Shown piece after piece: positions 14,101 to 27,353 of a stretch of 64,000 bases of DNA. Location: contig VXAA01001876.1 of the NCBI GenBank assembly GCA_013399115.1, positions 192,689 through 256,688 of the forward strand. The letters run 5' to 3'. The translations under genes were made by a program, and so were the position numbers. Origin of the DNA: Anseranas semipalmata. Lineage: Eukaryota > Chordata > Aves > Anseriformes > Anseranatidae. The notes below the pieces were generated by a model. It searched no databases, was not told where the DNA came from, and saw nothing but the letters and a program-made list of their open reading frames with translations. The stretch's first letter is position 1. Every line of letters starts with the position of its first letter.

Positions 14101-15364
14101 CTTTGCCTTGTATATGTAACTCTCAAAACAATAGAAATGCAGCTAATAAATACACCATGTTCGCTAGATATGGCAAAAGTGAAAGTACATTTTAGGCAAA
14201 AGGAATATCTGGAGAGTTGGCTGTACTGATTTTTGTTTTATTTTAGACAGAAGTCTATCATTCAGCAATAATGAAACTATCATTATGTTTGTCTCTGAAT
14301 GGTGAATTTAGAACAGAAAAAATGGTGCTTTATTTGTTTCTTTGTTTTATATAGGAGTATAGGAGGGTGAAAATCAAACTGAAAAACTGAGGAAACAGAT
14401 GTCAGGAGTACTTTCTATCACATACTCCCACTTGCTTCCAAAGGGATGTGGACAAGGGTAGGTGTTATGGGATTTTAAATTGAGTCTTTTCACACGACTG
14501 AAATGACCATGTCGACTCCGTAAATTTCTCTATAGTCAGATGTCGGGGGCACAGAAATATTTCCACAACTACTTATCTGCTTGTTTAGTTTCAAAATAAC
14601 TAATTAATTATAGTAAGCTAATAAAGGTAATTAATAACATTATCCTGCCAGCAACAGCAGGCTAGACCTAACAGGCTAGACCTTTCCCTGTTTTGTGGCT
14701 GATTTGTTTAAGATGAGAGATGGTAGTTAAAAGCACCCAACTGTGTGTGCACACAGTGCCTATTTCAGTGTAAAGACAAAAGCAATCACTAGAAGCCAGA
14801 GTGAACAGCTGGCTTTTTGTATGAGAGATGACAAGACGCACCAGCTGTGAAGAGGAGAAACAGTGGAAAAGGAAATTTTTCTATAAGCTGCTTCAAGCAT
14901 GCCATTTGGTCAAGTGACATCTGAATGGCTGGTGGCATACGCAGGAGATCTCTTCTGAAAGAAAGAAGCAGCTAGGCAATCACTTAGAGGAAGAGGGACT
15001 TCTGAACAGAGTTTCTGTCGTTTGCTGAAAAGGTGTGGCTCCCCCAAGCCCAGTGTCAAGATGAGAATGTAAAAGCAGAAATTCAGCCCTGGGATGGAGC
15101 GCAGCCCGGAGGCCAATGCTCAGGACTGTTTTCAGAAGAATGGAGAATAATGACTAGAGTGATGTTCTGCCTGAATTCTGATATTCGAGAACAAAACTGT
15201 GTAAATAACTACACCTTATAGGGAAGGCATGGAGCCCAAGTGTTGAGATTTTACTAGACCTGAGGTTGTTCTGCACATAGTTGGTTTGGGGCTTTTGTAT
15301 CATGTTCCAGTGATTGTATCTTGAAAAGCCAGTTCAAGAGAGGAGGGTGGGTCAAAACACAGCC
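11195..15364. other. Non-coding stretch, no gene recognised
   Basis: No recognisable coding sequence or repeat family. The part around 12290-12620 is somewhat GC-richer and has overlapping open frames of 60-80 codons on both strands, none similar to a protein I know. The rest is AT-leaning and non-repetitive by eye. Confidence 0.55.
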
Positions 15365-15958
15365 ATATTTAGCATTGGTGCGGCCTGACATTGAATATTG
15401 TATGCAGTTCTGGGATCCAAAATACAAAAAGGATATGAAGATGCTTGAAAGCATTCAGAGGAGGGCAAGAAGTCTGGTAAAATGGCTGGAGGCATGTCCT
15501 ATGAAGAGAGGCTGAGGAGAGTGGGGTTGCCCAGTCTGAGAAAAGGAGGCTGAGAGGCGACCTCATTGCTCTCTGCAGCTTCCTGAGGAGGAGAAGCAGA
15601 GGGAGGTGCTGGTCTCTGCTCCCTTGTCACTGCTGACAGGATGCGCAGGAACAGCACAAAGCTGTGCCAAGGGAGGGTCAGAATGGGCATGAGGAAACAT
15701 TTCTTCACTGTAAAGGTGGTCAAACCCTGGAACAGGCTTCCTAATGAGGTGGTTGATGCCCCATACCTGTCAGTGTTCAAGAGGCATTTGGATAACACCC
15801 TCAGTAATATGCTTTAACTTTTGGTTAGCTTTGAAGTAGTCAGGCAGTTGGGCTAGATGATCCTTGAAAGTCCCTTCCATCTGAAGTATTCTATTCTATT
15901 CTATTCTATTCTATTCTATTCTATTCTATTCTATTCTATTCTATTCTATTCTATTCTA
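15365..15958 (+). mobile_element. CR1 LINE 3' end, 5'-truncated
   Basis: The segment follows the 3' part of an avian CR1 non-LTR retrotransposon in forward orientation. In order it shows the block around an invariant TTCTGGGATCC-like core (about 15407-15417), the 'GAGGCTGAGGAGAG / AAAAGGAGGCTGAGAGG' block (about 15507-15560), the 'TTCTTCACTGTAAAGG' block (about 15700-15716), and the terminal 'TAGATGATCCTTGAAAGTCCCTTCC' type block (15854-15878). It then ends in ATTCT units. CR1 copies are typically 5'-truncated and have no poly-A tail; this copy lacks nearly all of the reverse-transcriptase frame. The element is old and diverged, with no intact coding frame. The 5' boundary is approximate. Confidence 0.93.
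15888..15958 (+). repeat. (ATTCT)n pentanucleotide microsatellite on a CR1 tail
   Basis: About 14 perfect head-to-tail ATTCT units begin exactly where the CR1 3' terminus lies. CR1 elements normally end in a few copies of an eight-base unit starting ATTCT. This array therefore most likely grew by slippage from the CR1 terminal repeat after an ATG-containing part of the unit was lost. Confidence 0.95.
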
Positions 15959-15959
15959 A

Positions 15960-18900
15960 AAGACAGTGGTAGCCCAGTAATTGAGAGCTGAAACTATTGA
16001 GATACATTTAAACAAACAAACAAACAAACAAAACAGGAAGTCTCTGTACACTATAATGTATCTTCTCTGCCCAGGTATCACACTTGCACTGGTAGTTAGT
16101 GAAGTATTATAAAATAGTACTCCGATCATTGGGCTAAAGCAATGAATTTTACGTGTCCAAGAAGAGTTCCAGTAATTGTAGGTGCAAAGGATTAAATACA
16201 ATGGATCAGGCTTAACATATGGCAATGCAACAAACTGGTTCAAAGAAGGAAATCTGTAACAGAAATTGGAAAGTTAGAAAGAATCATTTCCAGACACAGT
16301 ATTTGTACAATACTCCTCATTCTGCAATTCAACTCCTGTTGCTTTCATGTCACTACACAGACACAGAGTTAGTGCAAAGCTCTGGAAAACCAATAAATAA
16401 ATAAAGAAAAATCTGGCTCCCCTGAATAATTATTTAGAAGTTAAGGACATATATTCATTATCCCAATTGCTGTTGAAACATAAACTAAGAGATCTGTAAG
16501 CATAAAATGAAGCAAATAATGCCCTAGTAAAGCAACTCTAAAAGTTCTCTTTCATGCCAATTTTGCCACCTACCAGCCAGCCTCCAGAAACAAGACTTCT
16601 GTAAAATGTAGTACTCTCACTCTCACCGTTGCATAACTTTCAGTTCTAGACTTTTTAAGTTTCCAAAGACAACTCTAAGCAAACATAAACCATATTTTTT
16701 TCCTAAGTAAACAATAAACCTCAAATTTGTTTGGCCCATTAAGTAATGTACACAAAACATTTCTATACCACCAAAGGTAAAAGCTGTAGCAAAGCACAGA
16801 GGTCAAAACATCCAGGAAAAAGAGTCGATTAGAAGTCTATTAGATCCATTCTTGACAAACATTAGAACCTTAACTCAGAGAAAAACTAAGAAAATCCTAG
16901 GCACTTTCAAAACCACTTGTTAATAAAGAAGTGCTAATTGCATTAGTGTAGACTGTAATTACTCATGTTCTTTTAATTATTTAGCAGTTTATATTGCAAT
17001 TCTAATAACAAAAAGAATTTTACTTTTTGGACCTCTGTAATGAAGTATTACTACATTTCCAATCCTATTTGATTGTAAAGACTTGTGTTGCAAATCATTA
17101 ACGGGATGGTAGTAGTTACCTTGAAAAGCGTTAATGCTGCCAACAAGAGGTCTTTGATCCCAAGACAGTCATGGGCTTCCTGAAACACTACCCACCTGCC
17201 TTCGAGGTACAACAGAAGGAGCAAAGTAGAAAAAAGCCAGAAAGCCCTGAACAACATCTGGAGCATCAGCCACATGGGGACTGGAGCTGAACGCTGTGAA
17301 TGAAGCAGTCTCCCCAGATGTGCACAGGAGGATGTGGGATGCCGGCCCCATCACTGTTGTGCAGGTGATAAGGTACCAAGCCACCGCCCTGTGCAGACTC
17401 CAGACTTGGGTTGCTCTGCCCATGGCAGGGGCTGCTTAGCTGGGCGTGGGACTCCTGGGAAGAATTTTACAGGCAGATGTAGGTGCATTTTTTTGCTGGT
17501 TTACAGCCTGTACATTAACTGCCCGTAAGAGGCATTCCAGCACATTCCAGCACAGCCTCAGTGGAAAAAGCTGGCAAAAACAGAAAAACAAGCCACACTT
17601 TTCACCTAGGTCATCCTTTTATTCCTGGCCCCATCCTTAGCATCGGTGAAGGAGATCCAGACTCAATTTCTGTGTAGTCTCTGGTGTACTGATAAACATA
17701 AAAAACATGTGAGAATTACAAGATCAGAACAGGATGTCAAAGGTCTATTGTCCAAGGCTGCAAAGCATTCTTCATTCTCAGATAACAGGAAACTTTTTGT
17801 ATTTTTCTATATATTTGTTCAAAATGAAGACATCAAGTGTACTTTAGGTATCCATGTAACAAAAACAAACCAACATTGTCAGTGAAGAGAATTATTATAT
17901 TCCGTTTCCAAAGAATAAAGGCAAACATGCCTTTTGTCAAATTTGGCTAGAACTTTGCTGAGTTGTAATTCCACCACAGCAGCAATGAAGTCCTGATCTG
18001 AAAGGCTGAGATTTGTGTCAGAAAGGACCCCGTCAGGCTAACAAAGAAAATGAAAGGTAGGATCTGATTTCTATACCTAAGCCCTTTCTCCTGTAACTAG
18101 AGCTGCGACGTTGCTGTGAGCTTCCTGGAAAAGATTGAAAATGTGTGAAATGGAACCAGACCAGCCTAGTTTCCATGAGTGGTCAGAAATGTCCATCTGT
18201 GTCAGCTGCATGCAGGCATCGCATTGCAAATGAACTAGGGAACAGTGGCTCTGTGGTGACAGCCTAGTTTTAGTGTGGAAAGAACTATTCATCCTATGGA
18301 TTATCATGAGAGACTGCAGTAGTCCCTTGTGTTCCTTTTGGGGATAAAGCTTGAAATTTGGTGATTTATGGACTCATGACATTAGTTCAATCAGAGACAT
18401 TTTATAGAAGCCTCCGAATCCACAAACCTAAAGTATATTTGATTTTCACCTTAGAAACATATTGCACACTATCAAATTAGACTAAAAGCTCCAACCACAT
18501 GGCAGCAACACACTGTGCCAGTTTTTCGTTGACGCTCATTGCATAGACTCTTAGCTGTCCTCCCTCCTGTGCATTTGCAGCTGACACACACAGGAATAGC
18601 GATCTCCGATCAAATCAAAATGTCCATCGACTGCAGCAACAGATAGTGGCCAAACCCACTTTCCAGGAAAGGAATGAGTAACAAGAGCAAGCCTACAGTG
18701 ATATTTTCCCAGAATAATTATTCAGCCTCCAATGTTTTACTGTTCAGGTGAGGTGGTATCCTTGCATTTATATCCTTCATGGATTTCACATCCTTATATT
18801 TGTCCAGTTGTTCTTTGAACTTGTTTAAATTTTTAACATTCATATTGCCCTGTAGCAACTATTTTCAGAGATTATTCCCAGATTGCATGGAAACCCGCTT

Positions 18901-21900
18901 CTCCTTGATTTATTTATTTATTTTTTGTTTGGAACCTGCAAAAAGTTAGTCTTATTGGATACCCATAGCTCTTGTATACAAAAAGTATTATTTCATATTT
19001 GTTAGAAAGTCACAAAAGAAGATTGTTTTACCCTTAATAAAAAATACCTTTAGTTACTTGAAGTTGACCTTAAAGATAAGAGTTTTTTCTAGAGATGTCA
19101 ATTTAATAGCTTTCTATTCTGTTATCACTGAATGATAATCTCCACAGAAGAACAATGAGGAAAAAAGGGCAACAAAAGGAATAAGTACTATGTCTTAATT
19201 GCCGAGGCTGAAAGAGAGAAGCTTTTAAAAACAATCCGTTAATGGAATTGCAATTCTGAAGAGACAAAGATGTTGCTTCCTTTTTGCCTTGTTTCAGAAG
19301 ATGGCGTCCTGTGAAAGTAATGGGGAGAAAAATAAAGGCACACAGAAGGCAGAAACATTACTGAACATCTCAGACTGTCTAAGCCTGCGAAATTTACTCT
19401 TCCATGAAATCAAGAAGTTAGCTTTTCTAGGGGGGGAGGGAGGGGCGTAGGTGGGAATAACTTTATGTGCAGAATACCACATACCGCAATAATAACTAAG
19501 ACAGCAAAATCCTGAGAAAATTCAGAATGCTCCCAAGGACCAAAAGAGAAACCTCTCTTGCACATCATAGTTATCTTGAGCTTGTTTTCTCTATCCCTGT
19601 ATGCTTTTCTATCACCATGAGAAAATGGCAACTTCTGTGAAGTTGTTCTTGGCATTGGAATGCCCATGCTGAATCCATGAAAACAGTTGCAGTTCAGGAA
19701 GACAAGATTCTCATGGAAATCAATGGAGATATGCCAGACGGAGAAGCAGGAGAAGCTCATTAAAGTACAGCACATGTGATTCACAAACACTCAGATTTAT
19801 TCCACATAATTCATAAACGTCAAGGGCAAAAGCACTCAATACAACTGGACAGGTATTAGAAGAAAACCCTCTGGAAGCTTGCCCTAATTAGGAAATGCAT
19901 ACTTTGTATACTGGTCAGACTAGGGCAGATTGCTTTAAATATTACCACTACTGGTACAGTCTGAACACTGATATCACGCTTTAAAAAGTTACAAATCTGA
20001 ACAGCGAGATCTTAGACCAGAATGTTTCTTCCACAGGTGTTACCTGTTATTTACTGATATATCTCCCCAGATTCCTTAAAAACAGGTCTTACCTAGGCCC
20101 CCATGCAGCATAAATTTCTCTTCCATACCCTCAACATGCAGCAAAGCTCTGAAATAGTTAAAAAGGGTTAAAAATAGTTAAAACTAAACCTTGCGTATTT
20201 GCCTCTGTTTTTAAGTTTAAAGTAAGGAAAAAACCCTTCATCAGTGAAGATGTTGCAAAATGCTATGCAAGTTCCTGCAGGCACGGCATAAGAGTGAAAA
20301 AGCCCTTCCACATCTGTGTTTATTATGACAAATACTATTTAATCTCCCAGCCTGCATTGCAACTGCTGGTTATTTTTAAAAATATGACAACAAAAGGGGA
20401 AAAATGGAAGGTGTGTCCCACCCTCCACCCCTATGCCATTATCTGAAGAGCTACTTTGAGCAAATTACTGTTCTGGGTTATCTGTCAGCTCTCCACAGTC
20501 AATGCCAAACTAAAAAGAAAGACAGGAGACTTACCCTGTGTTCTTTACATCTGAACAAGTAAATGCTTTCCCAGCAATGTCAGCACAGGGATGACAGAAG
20601 TCAACTGTTAATAGACAAACTGACTCACAGAGAAAGAATAAAGTAACAAGTAGGTTAACTTAAGCCTTAATTAAGTGATTCCATCTGTTGAACTTCCTCA
20701 CCTCAGAAATACAGAATGAGGGAGAAAACTCAAGTGGGAAAGGGAAACTCAAGAACTATCCATTTTTCTCTGAGTTCTCCCACATCAGCTGTGAGTGCAG
20801 CACATGGGCAGCAGTAGCCAAAAAACATCAGGTGACATAGACTGACACCATATAAACCTTTGCATAACGAGAACTGCCATATACTGGGGTGGTTTAGGTG
20901 GTAATCTGGACAAAGAATATTACTGTGTTACAGACTTTGGCACATTCGTGCTGTATGATTTCTAAAGGATATGCTAAGCATGGACCAGGTAGTTTTCTCC
21001 ATTCCCTTTGTGAAATACTGGAATAACTGTTGCTTCAGTATCACTACAAGTCTGCACTCCTGCCCACTCCATCAGTGGATTTCAAAAGGCTTGATTTAAG
21101 GCAAATGCTGGTGTTAAGCAGCCCTAACACACAAGTAAACAAACAAACAAACAAAACAACAAACAGTACAAGCCTGCACTTCCAGATGCTTGGACTGGAG
21201 AGACTTCAGCATGGTTCTGACATCTTTGATATTGGCCATTGGCTGATGCCAGAAGCTTTGCAAAGCTATATTTTTTAATATCAAAGTATATTTATTTAAT
21301 AGATACATTCAAAACATTAACAAAATGCTGGAAAAGATGCTTTGGGAATTTCAGAACTGAATTTAGAATAGGTCTTGGAAGGGCAATCTTAATCCTCATT
21401 GCATGATAAATCTCCTAAGCTACAATATAAATAGTCCTATAAGGCTTGGATTTTGCACAGCTATTCTAGTAACTAGAAGCTCTTATAAAAATCTTACCTC
21501 CCAATACTTCAGTATTTATTCTCACTTATCTTGCAACAAATAATAGAGAAAAAAGAAAAGTAAAGAAAACCACAAAAATTCTCAGTGCAGCTATCCTCTT
21601 CAACACATAACCAACTACTTCCCTTCTAAACTTTGAATTTCATATTTTGGCTCACCTATGGAAATTAAATACTCCTCCAGGACACAATCTAGGTGTCAAA
21701 CTTGAAGGCATCTGACCCATCTCTTCCAGCCACAACTCTGTCAGACACTCTCTGTACTCGTGGGTGAATCATTGCAGAAAGGGCAGGAATGTTGCAGCCC
21801 CACCACCCAGCAGAGCCTTCTCCCACCATTTACACCAGCTGTTAGAAGTGTCACAGGAAGTTCCTAATGGGACATGAACTGCAAAGAAAATGCGGTGGAG

Positions 21901-22384
21901 TGTTTTCTCATCATATGCATAAATTTATTTTCATAAACCTGAACTACGTAATCTAATACCTTTGACACAGTTGTGACGCATAAAGGTAGTCCCAAGGGAG
22001 ACTACATCTGAAGCAGCAGCTCTCTGTCAGGAAATGGTATCTTTCTATTCCTCAAGGAATCTTTGAGTTAGAAATAATGAAATTATGCCATGACTCCTTT
22101 CAGAAAGTAGAAGTCCTATTGTTATTGAAGGTCTAATAAAAAACTGTTAAAAATGTAAAAAAATGGGATCTTAATTGGCTGAGATTTCTCTCTGTACAAG
22201 TAATTGTTCTTTCACTGAAGTCACTAGACAAATTGAATAACTACTTTCTTCACTGCAGCTTGGAGAGTTATATTTGTTTATATTTTTACCTTCACTGTAG
22301 TCTAGAGCCCTTGCTTTGTTTAGAGATGTGGTATCTACACATTAAAGCACCTCCTAGCCTTAACAATGACCATTCATCTTGGGG
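15960..22384. other. Non-coding stretch, no gene recognised
   Basis: Nothing here resembles a known gene. Simple repeats are (CAAA)n at 16010-16034 and 21136-21165. An open frame of 126 codons lies on the minus strand (19410-19790) but has no recognisable domain. The interval 16900-17000 is AT-rich with several TAATTA-type homeodomain-like words and no tandem repeat. Confidence 0.55.
19430..19455 (+). other. Putative G-quadruplex motif
   Basis: Tracts of seven, three, four and three guanines are separated by single-base, single-base and seven-base loops, which fits G3+N1-7. It sits in otherwise AT-leaning DNA with no visible gene. Confidence 0.55.

Positions 22385-22419
<35 letters not shown>
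22385..22419 (+). repeat. Homopolymer A run, 35 bases
   Basis: An uninterrupted run of 35 adenines. No SINE or processed gene copy is recognisable immediately upstream, so it looks like a slippage-expanded tract rather than a retroposon tail. True length is uncertain because assemblers and sequencers miscount such runs. Confidence 0.9.
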
Positions 22420-22423
<4 letters not shown>

Positions 22424-25400
22424 TTAAAATTCAAGATTATATTATTTTATATTTTAAAGATTTTTCATGTTTACCAGGAGCATTTTCAGGTGTTCAGATC
22501 ATGCTAATCTATCAACAGTTTTGTGGAAGAACACTGAACTGGAAAGAAATTAAAACAAAATTGTTGTCCTGAATATCTTTTACATGCTAACACATTGAGG
22601 ACTTAAGCTTGTCACTAACTGGTTTCCATATGTGATAAGTAGACAAGTAACTTAAGACTGTAAGCTATCTAAATTGCATGACAGAAAAGACTTTTCTTCT
22701 CTTTTTCTACTTTTGAGTGTAGACAAGAGGCACCACATGTTTTTTTCTATTTCTATGAAATAGATTTTTATTTTCAAATCTTATGATTCACTTCTACTTG
22801 CCGCATTAAGCAAAAAGCAAAGCTATTCTAAGAGGACACAGGAAATTTTTCATCAAAGTGAAGAACAACACTGCCTCTTTAAACATGAAGTAAGCTGGAC
22901 TTTTAAATGCTCAGATCAACGCAGGTATAGAGCAAAGCATGACCAGCAAGCAGAGTGAAGCAGTAAAAGATCAACTTCAGGGACAGAGGAACGATGGCAG
23001 AAGTAAAAGCTATTTTGAGCTCTTGGAGCTGAACTTTCTCCTTTTTATAACAGCCTCATGAAAACCTTCTCTGAAAGTGGAGTATATTTAAGTGGTGTGG
23101 GCTCTTCTACTAATAGGGTTTACCTTTTACTATCTGACCCATAAAATGATTAACATGGACAGCCTATCTTAGCCTGAACGCGCCTGTGTAACTGTCTAGA
23201 CTACTAAATCAAGTGCCTGACCATACTAGAACATCTTACATACTTCATCAAGGCTCACACTTTATTGATAGGTTTTCTGTTTGAAGGCGTTTGCTAGATC
23301 AAAAGAGACACTAAGGATAGTGACCTTAGGGAAATCCTAATGAATACCCTATGCCTTCTAGTTATATACAAGTGTTACTACCAAGTAAATCTCTATGAAA
23401 ATGAAAATCTAAGGTATCTTTTCCTGGAGACGGTTATGTGCCTCTTGGTCAGAAAGTTCTGTGAATAATAATGCATAAATAGATCCAGAGATTAAGTAAT
23501 GTTAGAGGTGTATATGGTGGACCAAAACGTTCAGAAGGCTGTGTTCTGTGTCAGCATGGTGAGAATACAATGGGACAATCCTCTTTCTGGTGGAGTTCCT
23601 GCTTAACGTATTTACTTACACATAGAAGCAAACAACACAGGTGGAGCCTTGCTGTCTAACCAATTTCACTGTTGTGTTTTTCTATTGACAAATTTAATTC
23701 CTAAAACCAGGGTATGAGAGTGTTCCAGACATGGTAGGCTGGTGGGATGCTCCCTAAATACATACAAATATTCCTGAAAGCCTGCTCAGATGAGACATAA
23801 TAAACTTTGGCCAGAGTTTTCATACTGTTTGAGAAGTACTCTTTAAACTTTCAAAAACAAATGTTAGTTGTTGATATGAAACTAATTAAAACTCCTGGTG
23901 TGACAATATTTTATATTGCTGTAGCTGATTTCCAGTCCTCAAAAATGTAGAAAGCTACTTCCGTGTATAATAATGTTGCAACATAGGCTCTTTGGCAGGA
24001 GACCGATTACGATATCAGGGTCCCTGCTCCCATTTGGAAGAGTGCTTCAACTCTTCTCTAACACTGCTTCCTGGCTTTCTCATCCACAGTGCTGTTAAAC
24101 CCTGCAGAACAGGACAATGATGAGGTTTATTGTAAGCCATGTGGGCTCTGGGAGAGAAGAATTGTGCATGCTGAGTGTTTTGCTAAGCCCCTGAGAGAAG
24201 AAAAATGAAACAGGGAACTTGTAAAGGATTTATGATGCCTGGGATTAAGGAAATGTGTGAATGCTCTTGCTTAACTAGTCTGAGGTAAGAGAAACATGTG
24301 GAACACTTCAGTGCAGCACTACTAATGTTTCAGTGCAGGTGCTAAATAAAATAAATACTTTTATCAAAGCTCTTGTTCCAGACATCAAATAAACAAACAG
24401 TGTAAAAAATGTAGTTCAGAAGTGAACTTAGAAAACTATTCCAGTGACTATAAACACAATGGCACTTCCTAGTCTGTTACAGTGATATAAGCTCCATTCC
24501 CGTTCACGGCCATACCTGGCTTTGCTTGCAGTCACAGGAACCTCACCCCGGTGAGTCTTTGGGCTGCAGTTTTCATCTAAGGGTGAAGGACTGAAGGTAT
24601 CTGTCACTGAATACATAACCAAAAGATGGCTTCCACTGCTAATCTGTTAGCTCTGAACCTGCTATGTTTAAATTCCTGAATTGTATTAAGCATTCTAGAC
24701 CTTGCAAAAGTTATCTTTCTGTCTGTGCCCTGTCTTCTGAGCCATAAAATGACCACAATAACATTTCATGGAGTAGTATCTTTTAGTGTAGGTAGGCACC
24801 ATTTGGCTTGATACCAGGAATGGTAAAGGCCACAGAATATTTCCTGGTTACTCTTGTACCTTCTCACTATTGAAACAGTATTTTTTGACTATACATACTG
24901 TTGTCCTCTTAATTGCAGAGATCTAGAGATTCAACAGTATGACCTCCGTGGCCTCTTGGCACTTGTGAAGCTGCTTGCTATATTAGAGACAAGAGCAGCA
25001 GCTCCTTGCCCACCGTCAGTTCTGCAGTTATCAGCCAGAACTTGCAGGTTCCTTTTATCATCCTTTTATCAAGATTCTTATCTTCAGTTGTATTCTGCAG
25101 GTGCTGCAAAATAGTAACAGTGTTGTCTCTGCGGTATCAATTGGCCTATGATTATTTCTCACTTCTAGTGCTATTGTTTGCTTCTCTTGCTGCTGAGTCA
25201 AAAGATGCACCTCTCTACTGAAGGCATGGCAGAGCTGCACCAGTGTCTTTGGTCGGGTCACAGCTGCTGGAATCACTTTCTTGAAAGTGGTTAGAAAACA
25301 GCTAAGGCATCTGCAGCTGGAATTTACCAGTGCAGAACCCTGTTGACAAAGATGAAACCAATTTGACATCCCTAGATTAAACAGCTTCCTGCACCTCTGC

Positions 25401-27310
25401 TCTTGTTTCTTCCAAGCCACCAACTCACTCTAAACCTTCTTCTTTCCATACACAAAAGCTATACCTCTCTTAAGTGATTGAGGTACAAACCTTTGTAGAC
25501 CCAAAATAAGCAACGTGGCTGAGCTGGTTTGCATTCTCTTGCCATGATGTTGAGTCTGCTAAGTAATAGGATTAGTAGTAGTTTCAGAAATTACTGTTCC
25601 TAACTACTGGAGAAAACATCTGCTGAGTATTAGAGTATCCTGGCCACCGTGGATGTCTCTAACATGATGTACATGAAGGGCAATCTTTTCAAAATAAATT
25701 AATTTAAACACAGTTAATTACAAAATTGTACTTTTGAGAAATGTTAAAAAAAGACCCTTTTGAAGAAGGGGATATATGGGATAATGCAAGAGGTACCATC
25801 TGCTCAGGTTCTGTCCTGAAAAACAGACGTGATCGTCCTGGTCAAAATGCTACTCATAAACCTTCCACCATCTGGCTATAGTAACTGTTGTTGAACACAA
25901 GTAATCTATAGGGCCATGAACATCTTGCTTGATAAAAGCAACAAGATGTCACAAAAGCAATAAAACCAACATTTCTGCAAACCGAGCTGCACTAAGATGG
26001 GGTGCATGCTGGATAAAGAAACAGCTAAAGTTCCTCCACATTCCTAGTCCTTGAAGTAGAAAGCATGTTATTAACTTGTGACAGAAAGAAGTGTTACAGC
26101 AGACTCCTCTTTTCAGTCCTTACAGTGGTTTTATGGGGTTGAAGGAAATAGACAGTATTTGATTTTTTATACCGTGAGAGCCCATCTCTTTGAAAGCTGA
26201 TCACCTACTTTTATTTAGTGAGTGTAGAATAATGGCTTTCTGGGCAAAACTGACAAGTTTTGTTTCTGGCTGTTCATTTGATACTCCCCTATTTTAAACT
26301 GAAAAGTGATATGTGACCTCAACTTGCTAACAATGGCTCCTGCAATAATGGTATGATGTGTCTGACACTGTGTCTGATGGATAACATTTTGGGATTTGTT
26401 ATCTAAGGAACTATCCCAAATAAAAAATACCTTGTAGTTTTTTGGATTTTACAAGCAATTTGTACTCAATAGACACTATTTTACTTGTCTTCCCTCACAG
26501 CTGTAAGAAGCTACCAACTTCCTCTCATGCTTATTAAATGTAATTATCAAAAAAGAGGCATGAAAAATATATAAAAAAAAATCTCTGTTGTAAGTAAACT
26601 ATGAACAAGTATCAAACAAAACTATTAAATACAGTTTCAAATTGAGATGGATGCACCACATTGTGACTCTGTCTGGAAGGCCTGAGAAAAAACATGATTT
26701 GCTGTGATGGGTTCAGGGAGATTCAGTGCTAGATTTCCCAAGGAATAAAATAGCTATCATTACAAAGCCTCCTTAGCTATTATTCTAAATAATTCCTGGC
26801 TGTACTGTTGTACCACAAAGAAATGCCAGACAAAGGTCTGGGGTTGGGACAGACTTTGTCTGATCTCCCTCTTGCCTTGCACACTGTGTAATTTTCAGAA
26901 AGCCGTTTAACCTTTTTTTTGTAAAGGCAAATGTTTTAAACATCAGATTTTGCTCTTTTACGTCTTTTCTGGGTTCTGGAGCTTCTGATGTTGCAGTTCC
27001 AAAGGGCTGGGGGAAGGGGAAGGGGTATTTCTGTTCCCCCTAGAGCAGATCGGTTAATTAAGTGTGAAGGCTGTTTTCAGCCTGGAGTCCCCTCTTTCTG
27101 GTCTTCTGTTTCCTCTCCCATATGTCCCTGTCTTTTCTCCCTCACATTATTTTGAATCCCTGCTACCCTCACCTGTCCTTCCTGGGCAAGCAGCCTGTTT
27201 CCCAAAGCACATCCTCAACATTAATGTACATCTGTTTTGTTCCTGCTGCTGAGTAGAGGTTGTTTTTATGCATATTTTATATATAGAGTATATACACATT
27301 TATATTATGT
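22420..27310. other. Non-coding stretch, no gene recognised
   Basis: No gene, repeat family or RNA recognised. The longest open frame (121 codons, minus strand, 25058-25423) has no familiar motif. The interval contains the G-rich motif listed separately at 27004-27025. Confidence 0.55.
27004..27025 (+). other. Putative G-quadruplex motif, short loops
   Basis: Four tracts (3, 5, 4 and 4 guanines) are separated by two-base loops only (CT, AA, AA). Short uniform loops make this the most stable-looking quadruplex candidate in the window. A run of five cytosines about 12 bases downstream could also pair with it as a hairpin. Confidence 0.7.
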
Positions 27311-27315
27311 GTATA

Positions 27316-27351
<36 letters not shown>
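27311..27351. repeat. (TA)n dinucleotide microsatellite
   Basis: An alternating T-A tract of about 40 bases with one interrupting G, preceded by a looser AT/GT-rich segment from about 27273. Such tracts are self-complementary, able to extrude as cruciforms, and highly length-variable. Confidence 0.9.

Positions 27352-27353
<2 letters not shown>

Noticed and set aside
15321..15798. Overlapping open frames on both strands
   Set aside because: They lie inside the CR1 3' end and have no reverse-transcriptase motif.
15888..15958. CRISPR-like direct repeats
   Set aside because: Five-base tandem units without spacers are a microsatellite, and the genome is vertebrate.
19410..19790. 126-codon minus-strand frame
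   Set aside because: No recognisable family; length is within what chance produces in a 64-kb window.
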